The position numbers and the translations under genes are program-made. Positions 28,543-35,777 of a DNA stretch of 64,000 bases are shown here, piece by piece. The stretch lies in NCBI RefSeq assembly GCF_003002925.1, contig NZ_PVTK01000001.1, positions 958,791-1,022,790 on the forward strand, written 5' to 3'. Source of the DNA: Vreelandella songnenensis (GTDB taxonomy: Bacteria; Pseudomonadota; Gammaproteobacteria; Pseudomonadales; Halomonadaceae). Position 1 is the first letter of the stretch; every line of letters begins with the position of its first letter. Below the pieces are notes generated by a model that worked only from the letters and a program-made list of their open reading frames with translations, had not been told where the DNA came from and made no database searches.

Positions 28543-29646
28543 ATGAACAAGCTCTCCCGTTTCAGCCTCACCAGCCTTGCAACTGGCATCACACTCGCTG
28601 CACTGACGACGACTGCCCACGCTCAGGAGCAGTGGACCATGACCTCCACCTGGGCGGAAAACCTTGATCTGATCAAGATCGACCAGCACTGGGTCGAGCT
28701 GGTCAACAAGCTTGCCGGCGACGAGGTGCAGATCAACTTTCGCGCCGGTGGCACGCTGATGCCTGGCCCGGAGGTATTTGACGCCACCGAAACCGGCAGC
28801 ATCGAAGCCGCCGGCGACTGGCCAGGCTACTGGGCGGGCGTCAACCCGGCCTTTTCTCCCCTGGCCACGACCACCAGCCTTTTCAACGGCGTCGACTATC
28901 TTAACTGGATTCAGCAGTGGGGTGGGCGCGAACTCTACGAGGAGATCTACGGCCAGTTCAACATGATGTACCTGCCCTACGGGATCACCAACAACGAATC
29001 GGGTTTCATGGGCCGCACGCCGATTGCCAGCATCGCCGACCTTGAAGGCAAGCGCCTGCGCCTTTCAGGCCGCGACCAGGGCCGGGTGCTCGAGCAGCTG
29101 GGCGGCTCCCAGGTGACGCTTGCCGGTGGCGAGGTTTATCAGGCCATCGAGCGCGGCGTGATCGATGCCGGCGAGTTCTCGACGCCAGGGGTCGACTTCA
29201 ACGCAGGCTTTGCGGAAGTGGCCGACAACTGGGCAACGCCGGGCTGGCACCAGTCCGCCAGCGTGTTCGGCGTGATGATCAACATGGATGCCTGGAATGC
29301 GCTTTCCGAGGAGACCCAGGAGAAGCTGCGCATCGCCGCCGATGCCACCATGGCATGGTCGCTGGCCTGGTCCGAGCGTGAGTCCAATACTGCCACCCAG
29401 AAGTTTATTGATGCCGGCGTGACCATCAACCAGTTCTCCGAAGAGGATCTGGCGCGCATTCAGGAAGTGACCAATCAGGTCATCGTCCAGGGCGCCTGCG
29501 AAAACCCTGACCACGCCAAGGTTTACCACTCCATGGTGAGCTATCTCCAGGAGTACGCCACCTGGCGCGACGTATCGGTGCCCTTCAACATGAGCCGCAC
29601 CATGAACGACCTGCCGTCTCTGGAAGAGATCGAAGCCTGCCTGTAA
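28543..29646 (+). CDS. TRAP transporter substrate-binding protein (DctP family)
   Basis: 367 residues from ATG 28543. Signal peptide 'LTSLATGITLAALTTTAHA', then a DctP fold. The segments 'GTLMPGPEVFDATETGSIEA', 'GKRLRLSGRDQGRVLEQLGG' and 'AGGEVYQAIERGVIDAGEF' fit the branch of TRAP receptors that includes the 2-oxo acid binder TakP. The conserved arginine that pairs with the substrate carboxylate lies in the second segment. Periplasmic receptor for an organic acid; the substrate is not certain. First gene of a three-gene operon. Confidence 0.92.
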   Translation: MNKLSRFSLTSLATGITLAALTTTAHAQEQWTMTSTWAENLDLIKIDQHWVELVNKLAGDEVQINFRAGGTLMPGPEVFDATETGSIEAAGDWPGYWAGVNPAFSPLATTTSLFNGVDYLNWIQQWGGRELYEEIYGQFNMMYLPYGITNNESGFMGRTPIASIADLEGKRLRLSGRDQGRVLEQLGGSQVTLAGGEVYQAIERGVIDAGEFSTPGVDFNAGFAEVADNWATPGWHQSASVFGVMINMDAWNALSEETQEKLRIAADATMAWSLAWSERESNTATQKFIDAGVTINQFSEEDLARIQEVTNQVIVQGACENPDHAKVYHSMVSYLQEYATWRDVSVPFNMSRTMNDLPSLEEIEACL

Positions 29647-29704
29647 GGCGCTCACGTTTCGCCCCGGCCGGGCCGGGGCGGTTATTGTGCGAAGGAGGTC
29701 TTTC

Positions 29705-30208
29705 ATGAATGCGATTGCCCGCGCCATCGATGCGCTCAATGAGGCGTTTGGGCGCCTGATAGCGCCGCTGATTGCCGTGATTACCCTGATCGTGCTGTTC
29801 GATATCGTCTCGCGCTTCGTGTTCGGCCGCCCCAGCGACTGGGCGTTCGATGTCACCAAGATGCTGTTTGGCGCGCACTTCATGCTGATGGCAGCCTACG
29901 GGCTGCGCCACCACGTGCATGTGGAGGTAGACGTACTAAAGCGCCTGCTATCGCGCCGCAAGCAGGCCGTGCTGGAACTGATCGGCTATGCGGTGTTCTT
30001 CGTGCCGTTCATCTGGATGCTGATCAAGTACGGCTGGCTGTTCTTCGAGCGCGCCTTCAACCGCGGTGAAACCACCTACGGCATGATGTCGATTCCGGTC
30101 TACCCCATCAAGGGCGTGATTGTGGTGGCGGCGGTTCTGCTGCTGCTTCAGGCCATCGCTATCGTTCTGCGCGCCTTTATGCAGCTGCGTGAGGAGACAC
30201 CGGCATGA
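29705..30208 (+). CDS. TRAP transporter small permease (DctQ)
   Basis: 167 residues from ATG 29705 after AAGGAGGT. Four membrane helices, and the 'DIVSRFVFGRPSDWAFDVTK' element typical of DctQ subunits. It pairs with the large permease to form the sodium-driven membrane part. Its stop overlaps the DctM start (ATGA). Confidence 0.93.
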   Translation: MNAIARAIDALNEAFGRLIAPLIAVITLIVLFDIVSRFVFGRPSDWAFDVTKMLFGAHFMLMAAYGLRHHVHVEVDVLKRLLSRRKQAVLELIGYAVFFVPFIWMLIKYGWLFFERAFNRGETTYGMMSIPVYPIKGVIVVAAVLLLLQAIAIVLRAFMQLREETPA

Positions 30209-31539
30209 ACCTGAGCCCTGAATTACTCGCCCTTGCGATGTTCGGCGGTCTGCTGGTCGGGCTGTTCATGGGCCATCCGCTGGCTTTCGTGCTGGGTGGT
30301 GTGGCGGTGATAGGCGCCTTTCTGGGCCCCGGCGAGCGGGTGCTGGGCACCCTGATCAACAATATCTACGGCAATGCCATGGATAACTACGTGCTGGTGG
30401 CGATACCGCTTTTTATCCTCATGGCGCGCTTTCTGAACGACTCCGGCGTGACCGAGCGCATGTTCGACGCCATGCGTCTGCTGCTGGCCAACCTGCGCGG
30501 CGGGCTGGCACTGACCGTGGTCATCGTTTCAGTACTGCTGGCCGCCACGACCGGCATCGTTGGCGCGTCGATTGCGGTGATGGGCATGATCGCGCTGGTG
30601 CCCATGCTCAAGTACGGTTACAACAAGGAGCTCAGCGCCGGGGTGATCATGGCCAGCGGCTGCCTGGGCATTCTGATTCCACCGAGCATCATGCTGATCC
30701 TGATGGCGAGCTACTCGCCGGTATCGGTAGGCGCGCTGTTTGCCGGTGCCATGGTGCCGGGGCTGATGCTGGGCGTGATGTATGCGCTTTACGTGCTGCT
30801 GGTCTGCCACTTCAAACCCGCTTTTGGGCCGCCGGTACCCAGAGAGGAGCGTGCTGAAGTGAGTACGCGCCAGTTGCTGATTATGCTAGGCAAGTACGTG
30901 GTGCCGCCCATGTCGCTGATTCTTGGCGTGCTGGGGGCGCTGTTCACCGGCGTGGCCACGGCAACAGAAGCCTCCGCCATCGGTGTTTTCATCGCCTTCG
31001 TGCTGTTTCTGATCTTTGGCGACCGCAGGCTTTCCACCTGTTTCAAGACGCTGCTGGAGGCGGGCAAGACCACCACCATGGTGATGCTGGTGCTGGTGGG
31101 CGCGACGGCATTTACCGGCGTGTTCTCCAGAGGCGGCGGCATGCAGGTGATTCAGGATCTGCTGCTGACCATGCCCGGCGGCACTACCGGTGCGCTGATC
31201 ATGATGCTGCTGCTGGTGTTCGTGCTGGGCATGTTTCTCGACTGGACAGGCATCGTGCTGCTGAGCTTTCCGATCATGCTCCCGATCATCCAGCAGATGG
31301 GCGTCGACCCGCTGTGGTTCGTGGTGATGGTGGCGGTAGTGCTGCAGACGTCGTTTCTTACCCCGCCATTTGGCTATGCGCTGTTTTATCTCAAGGGTGT
31401 GGCCCCGCCCGGCGTGGAGATAGTCGATCTCTACAAGGCCGTGGTGCCTTTCGTGGTGCTGATTCTGCTGGCCTGCCTGCTGATGGCCTTCTTCCCCGTT
31501 CTGGTCACCGGGCTGCCAAGCCTGATGGTCGGCTATTAG
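30205..31539 (+). CDS. TRAP transporter large permease (DctM)
   Basis: 444 residues with about twelve helices. DctM signatures: 'PLFILMARFLNDSGVTERM', 'ASGCLGILIPPSIMLILM' and 'FLTPPFGYALFYLKGVAPPG'. It catalyses sodium-coupled import of the ligand delivered by the receptor. Translationally coupled to DctQ and followed by an intrinsic terminator. Confidence 0.95.
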   Translation: MNLSPELLALAMFGGLLVGLFMGHPLAFVLGGVAVIGAFLGPGERVLGTLINNIYGNAMDNYVLVAIPLFILMARFLNDSGVTERMFDAMRLLLANLRGGLALTVVIVSVLLAATTGIVGASIAVMGMIALVPMLKYGYNKELSAGVIMASGCLGILIPPSIMLILMASYSPVSVGALFAGAMVPGLMLGVMYALYVLLVCHFKPAFGPPVPREERAEVSTRQLLIMLGKYVVPPMSLILGVLGALFTGVATATEASAIGVFIAFVLFLIFGDRRLSTCFKTLLEAGKTTTMVMLVLVGATAFTGVFSRGGGMQVIQDLLLTMPGGTTGALIMMLLLVFVLGMFLDWTGIVLLSFPIMLPIIQQMGVDPLWFVVMVAVVLQTSFLTPPFGYALFYLKGVAPPGVEIVDLYKAVVPFVVLILLACLLMAFFPVLVTGLPSLMVGY

Positions 31540-31549
31540 ACGCCCTTCC

Positions 31550-31571
31550 GCCCCCGGCATGCTGCGGGGGC
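31550..31571 (+). terminator. Intrinsic terminator of the TRAP operon
   Basis: Stem GCCCCCG / CGGGGGC, loop of eight, then TTCTTG. It starts ten bases after the DctM stop. Confidence 0.7.
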
Positions 31572-31691
31572 TTCTTGCCTGCACGCATTATTTGCGTACC
31601 GCTATCAACAGCTGCCACTCCGCCTGCCAAGTGATACTCTTTGCGCCTGTAATTCATTCGCAGCAAGGCTTCGCCTGCCCAAGGAGACACC

Positions 31692-33380
31692 GTGACGCTA
31701 CCTGACCACCGCTCTTTACCGGTGTTTCCTGCACGTCTCAGACGCTCACTCAACCCCTGGGTGATAGTACTTTCAGGTGTCGCGCTGGTGGTGGCGCTTC
31801 CCATTCTGGTGGTGTTCGGGCATATCGTGGTGCCCGCCGGCGGCGTATGGCAGCACCTGGCAAGTACCGTGCTGCCCCGCTATCTGAGCAACACCTTTTG
31901 GCTGGTCAGCGGGGTGGGCGTAGGCACGCTGGTGATAGGCACCGGCTGTGCATGGCTGGTGGTCATGTGCCGGTTTCCCGGCAAGCGGCTCTTCGAGTGG
32001 GCGCTGTTGCTGCCGCTGGCGGTGCCTACCTACGTGATTGCCTACGCCTATACCGACTTCCTGCAATTTGCCGGCCCCCTGCAGAGCGCGCTTCGCGGCT
32101 GGTTTGGCTGGCAGCACGGCGACTACTACTTTCCCAATATCCGCTCGCTGGGCGGGGCCACCACGCTGATTACGCTGGTGCTCTACCCGTATGTCTATCT
32201 GCTGGCCCGGGCGTCGTTTCTTGAGCAGTCGGTTGGCGTGCTGGATGTGGGGCGCACCCTTGGGCGTGGCCCCTGGCAGCTGTTTGTCACCGTTGCCGTG
32301 CCGCTTGCCCGCCCCGCGCTGGTGGGTGGCGTTTCGCTGGTGCTGATGGAAACCCTGAACGAGTTCGGGGCGGTACAGTTTTTTGGTGTGGATACCTTTA
32401 CGACCGGCATTTACCGTACCTGGTTTGGTCTGGGCGAGCCGGTGGCTGCCGCTCAGCTGGCGGCCTGCCTGCTGGCCTTCGTGATTGCCTTGGTACTGCT
32501 TGAGCGCTGGTCGCGGGGCAGGCGGCGCTACTTTCATACCTCCAGCCGCTACCAGCAGTTGCCCGAGTACCGGCTGACAGGCTGGGCTGCCCTGGGGGCC
32601 ACGCTTGCGTGCCTGCTGCCCATTCTGGTGGGTTTTCTGATGCCTTCAGGCATTCTGCTCAATCTGGCCATTCAGCAGGGCGACAGCCTGTTTGGCACGC
32701 GCTTCATCCGCTTTGCCATCAACAGCTTGAGCCTTTCCGCGGTGGCGGCACTGATTGCGGTGAGTCTGGCAGTGGTGCTCAGCTACGGCGTTCGGCTGTA
32801 TGACACGCCCACCACCCGGCTGTTTTCCCGCATTGCCGCCATGGGCTACGCCATTCCAGGCTCGGTGGTGGCCGTGGGCATTCTGATTCCGTTTGCCTGG
32901 CTGGATCACACGCTCAACAGCTGGCTGCACGCCCATTACGGCAAGATCGTCGGGCTGGTATTCAGCGGTTCGGCGTTTATCCTGATTTACGCTTACGTGG
33001 TGCGCTTTCTGGCGGTCTCGTTCAACGCGGTGGAAGCAAGCCTTGGCAAGGTAACCCCCAGCATGGACGCCGCGTCGCGCACCCTTGGGCAAACCGCCGG
33101 CGGCACGCTGCGCCATATCCATACGCCGCTGATGCGCAGCAGCTTGCTGGCGGCCGGTATTCTAGTGTTCGTGGATGTGATGAAGGAGCTGCCCGCCACG
33201 ATTATCCTGCGCCCGTTCAACTTCGACACGCTGGCGGTCAGGGCACATAGCCTGGCCTCGGATGAGCGTCTGGCCGAGGCCTCGACCGCGTCACTGACCA
33301 TTGTAGTGGTCGGCATTGTGCCGGTGATCCTGCTGAGCCTCGCCATGCGCCGGGCACGGCCGGCCAGCAGTACCGCTTAG
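31692..33380 (+). CDS. fbpB: Ferric iron ABC transporter permease, two fused permease domains
   Basis: 562 residues from a GTG at 31692 with AAGGAGA six to seven bases upstream. Two homologous membrane halves, each with an EAA-type coupling loop: 'GRTLGRGPWQLFVTVAVPLA' and 'TLGQTAGGTLRHIHTPLM'. This duplicated arrangement is typical of FbpB/SfuB/HitB iron permeases. The genes for the ATPase and binding protein lie beside it but in separate orientation, so the complex is assembled from three transcription units. Convergent with the ATPase gene, overlapping by four bases. Confidence 0.9.
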   Translation: MTLPDHRSLPVFPARLRRSLNPWVIVLSGVALVVALPILVVFGHIVVPAGGVWQHLASTVLPRYLSNTFWLVSGVGVGTLVIGTGCAWLVVMCRFPGKRLFEWALLLPLAVPTYVIAYAYTDFLQFAGPLQSALRGWFGWQHGDYYFPNIRSLGGATTLITLVLYPYVYLLARASFLEQSVGVLDVGRTLGRGPWQLFVTVAVPLARPALVGGVSLVLMETLNEFGAVQFFGVDTFTTGIYRTWFGLGEPVAAAQLAACLLAFVIALVLLERWSRGRRRYFHTSSRYQQLPEYRLTGWAALGATLACLLPILVGFLMPSGILLNLAIQQGDSLFGTRFIRFAINSLSLSAVAALIAVSLAVVLSYGVRLYDTPTTRLFSRIAAMGYAIPGSVVAVGILIPFAWLDHTLNSWLHAHYGKIVGLVFSGSAFILIYAYVVRFLAVSFNAVEASLGKVTPSMDAASRTLGQTAGGTLRHIHTPLMRSSLLAAGILVFVDVMKELPATIILRPFNFDTLAVRAHSLASDERLAEASTASLTIVVVGIVPVILLSLAMRRARPASSTA

Positions 33381-34489
33381 GCGCTTTCGCCTGCGCTTTT
33401 GAAGATGAAGACCTGAGAGTGGTCGAGGTCGATATCCACCGGCTGGCCCTCGGCAGGCAGAAAAACGCCCGGCACGCGGGCATGCAGGTGGGCCTCCTGG
33501 CCATCTTCGCCGTGCACGCAGAGATGGATCAGACTGCTGCGCCCCAGCAGTTTGGCCATCACCACATGGCTATGGTCGTGCGCCGTGGTCGGTAGATCGC
33601 GCACGGCAAGCTTTAGCGCCTCGGGGCGAATCATCACTTCCACTTCGCTGCCTTCCGGCAGCCAGCTTGCGTCGATTTTCCCCATGGGCGTTTGCACGCA
33701 CCCGCCGTGAATACGCCCGGCGAGCGTATTGACCTCGCCAAAGAACGTCACGACGAAAGGGTCGACCGGTTCGCAGTAAAGTTCACGGGGCGTGCCGGTC
33801 TGAACGATGCGGCCATCGCGCATCAATGCAATCCGGTCGGCCATGAACATGGCCTCTTCGGGGTCGTGGGTGACCAGCAGCGTGGCCGATCCGAGCTTTT
33901 TCAGCACGTGCAGGGTGTCATCGCGAATGCGGTCGCGCAGCCTTGCATCCAGGCTGGAGAAAGGCTCATCGAGCAGCATCAGCTGCGGCCGGGGCGCCAG
34001 CGCTCGGGCCAGTGCTACGCGCTGCTGCTGGCCGCCGGAGAGCTGATGCGGATAGCTTTGCGCGTAGCCCGCCATGCCCAGCTGCTCAAGCAGGGCCAGC
34101 GCCTGTTCATGGCGCGCCCGTGCCGGCAAGTGCTTCAGGCCAAAGCTTACGTTTTCCAGCACGCTCAGGTGCGGGAAAAGGGCTGAGTCCTGAAAGGCGA
34201 GTCCGACGCCGCGCTTTTCCGGCGGCACGTGGCGCTGGCCGGGGGCGGCTATGCAGCGCCCTTCCAGACTGACCTGCCCTTCCTGCAAGACCTCAAGCCC
34301 GGCGGCAATGCGCAGCAGCGTGGTCTTACCGCAGCCCGAAGGCCCCAGGAGGCAAACCACTTCGCCGGGGGCAATCTCCAGATCAATCCCCTTCACCACC
34401 TGGCGGGTATCAAAGATATGCCGCACACCGGAAAGCGACAGTGCCGCCGCGTGAGCCGTTTTATCCGGAAGAGATGCAGTGATCGCCAT
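33377..34489 (-). CDS. fbpC: Ferric iron ABC transporter ATP-binding protein
   Basis: 370 residues from ATG 34489 with AAGG seven bases upstream. Walker A 'GPSGCGKTT', the ABC signature 'LSGGQQQRVALARAL', Walker B 'LMLLDEPFSSLD' and the H-loop 'VTHDPEEA' are intact. The C-terminal TOBE-like domain follows residue 240. The match to FbpC/AfuC is by the neighbouring permease and binding protein. It reads toward the permease gene. Confidence 0.9.
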   Translation of the reverse strand: MAITASLPDKTAHAAALSLSGVRHIFDTRQVVKGIDLEIAPGEVVCLLGPSGCGKTTLLRIAAGLEVLQEGQVSLEGRCIAAPGQRHVPPEKRGVGLAFQDSALFPHLSVLENVSFGLKHLPARARHEQALALLEQLGMAGYAQSYPHQLSGGQQQRVALARALAPRPQLMLLDEPFSSLDARLRDRIRDDTLHVLKKLGSATLLVTHDPEEAMFMADRIALMRDGRIVQTGTPRELYCEPVDPFVVTFFGEVNTLAGRIHGGCVQTPMGKIDASWLPEGSEVEVMIRPEALKLAVRDLPTTAHDHSHVVMAKLLGRSSLIHLCVHGEDGQEAHLHARVPGVFLPAEGQPVDIDLDHSQVFIFKSAGESA

Positions 34490-34619
34490 CGTGTCACCTT
34501 CAGCATGCCTGACCGGCAAAAAACGGGTTCAGGCGTTAAACGTTAATGCATTGTATTTTCATGGAGGGCGTTATGCACGCGGGGTTGCAGTGAAGCGAAC
34601 GCGTCGTTCTTATTTTCAC

Positions 34620-34648
34620 TTGACCTCACTTCACTGAACGGCTTCAAT
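34620..34648 (+). promoter_or_regulatory. Candidate promoter of fbpA
   Basis: -35 TTGACC at 34620-34625, 17-base spacer, -10 TTCAAT at 34643-34648. It lies 52 bases before the ATG and upstream of the Fur-like box. Confidence 0.4.
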
Positions 34649-34668
34649 GCAAACACCGTAATGCAACT

Positions 34669-34687
34669 TATTATCATAATCATTTAG
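34669..34687 (+). promoter_or_regulatory. Fur-box-like operator upstream of fbpA
   Basis: The 19-base element TATTATCATAATCATTTAG matches 13 of 19 positions of the Fur consensus (GATAATGATAATCATTATC), including an unbroken run of nine. It lies 13 bases before the fbpA ATG. Fur with Fe(II) would block expression in iron-rich medium, which fits the gene's role. Confidence 0.6.
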
Positions 34688-34699
34688 GGTGCTAAGCAT

Positions 34700-35725
34700 A
34701 TGAAAACAACACGCCTTTCAGTGTCCATGGCAGCGATCATGGCAGGCGCCGGCGTTGCCGGCAGCGCGCTGGCGGATGAGCTGAATATCTATTCAGCCCG
34801 CCACTACGATGCCGACGAGCAGCTCTATCAGGCCTTCACCGAAGAGACCGGCATCGAGGTCAATCTGCTGGAGGGCGACTCCGACCAGTTGATCGAACGC
34901 ATTCAGCGCGAAGGAGTGGCAAGCCCCGCCGACGTGATGATCACCGTGGATGCCGGTCGCCTGTGGCGCGCCGAGCAGGAAGGCATTTTCCAGAGTGTGG
35001 AATCCGACGTGCTCAACGAACGCCTGCCTGAAGCCATGCGCCATCCTGACGGGCTGTGGTTTGGCTTCAGCCAGCGCGCCCGGGTGATTTTCTACAACCT
35101 GGAAAACTTCGACCCTGAGCAGATCGACACCTACGAAGACCTGGCCGACCCTTCCTTTGAAGGCCAGGTGTGCATTCGCTCATCGAACAATATCTACAAC
35201 CAGTCGCTGTTGGCATCGATGATTTCCCACCACGGCGCTGATGAGGCCGAAGAGTGGGCGCAGGGCGTGGTCAACAACATGGCACGCGCCCCGGAAGGCG
35301 GTGATACCGACCAGATTCTCGGTGTGGCCAGCGGCGAGTGCGATATTGCAGTGGCCAACCACTACTACTACGTGCGCCTGTTGACTTCGGATGACGCATC
35401 CCAGCGCGCAGAAGCCGAAAAAGTGGGCATCATCTTCCCCAACCAGAACGACCGCGGCACCCATGTGAACGTAGGCGGTGCGGGCGTTGCGGCCAATGCG
35501 CCACACTATGATAACGCCGTACGTTTTCTGGAGTACCTTGCCTCGGATACCGCTCAGGAAATCTTCGCCAGCGGCAACTTCGAGTTTCCGGTGGTGGACG
35601 GCATAGCACGCCACGAAGTGCTTGAAGGATGGGAAGATTTCAAGGTCGATGAGCTGAACGTAAGCGAGCTTGGCAACAACAACCCTGAAGCCATCCGCAT
35701 TTTTGATCGCGTGGGCTGGCGCTAA
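34700..35725 (+). CDS. fbpA: Ferric iron-binding periplasmic protein (FbpA/FutA type)
   Basis: 341 residues. Signal peptide ending 'GVAGSALA', then 'DELNIYSARHYDADEQLYQA', the standard start of FbpA/FutA mature proteins with the first iron-ligand tyrosine. The tyrosine cluster 'ANHYYYVRLL' near residue 220 supplies the main Fe(III) ligands. 'GDSDQLIERIQREG' and 'GAGVAANAPHYDNAV' are also family features. It delivers iron to the FbpB/FbpC complex. Expression is probably Fur-controlled through the box just upstream. Confidence 0.93.
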   Translation: MKTTRLSVSMAAIMAGAGVAGSALADELNIYSARHYDADEQLYQAFTEETGIEVNLLEGDSDQLIERIQREGVASPADVMITVDAGRLWRAEQEGIFQSVESDVLNERLPEAMRHPDGLWFGFSQRARVIFYNLENFDPEQIDTYEDLADPSFEGQVCIRSSNNIYNQSLLASMISHHGADEAEEWAQGVVNNMARAPEGGDTDQILGVASGECDIAVANHYYYVRLLTSDDASQRAEAEKVGIIFPNQNDRGTHVNVGGAGVAANAPHYDNAVRFLEYLASDTAQEIFASGNFEFPVVDGIARHEVLEGWEDFKVDELNVSELGNNNPEAIRIFDRVGWR

Positions 35726-35740
35726 CCGGCGCTAAAACCA

Positions 35741-35764
35741 ACGGCCCGCCATTTGGCGGGCCGT
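35741..35764. terminator. Bidirectional terminator between fbpA and polA
   Basis: Ten-base perfect arms ACGGCCCGCC / GGCGGGCCGT around ATTT, followed on the plus strand by TTCGTTTG. On the minus strand GGTTTT follows. It serves convergent genes. Confidence 0.85.
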
Positions 35765-35777
35765 TTCGTTTGTCACT

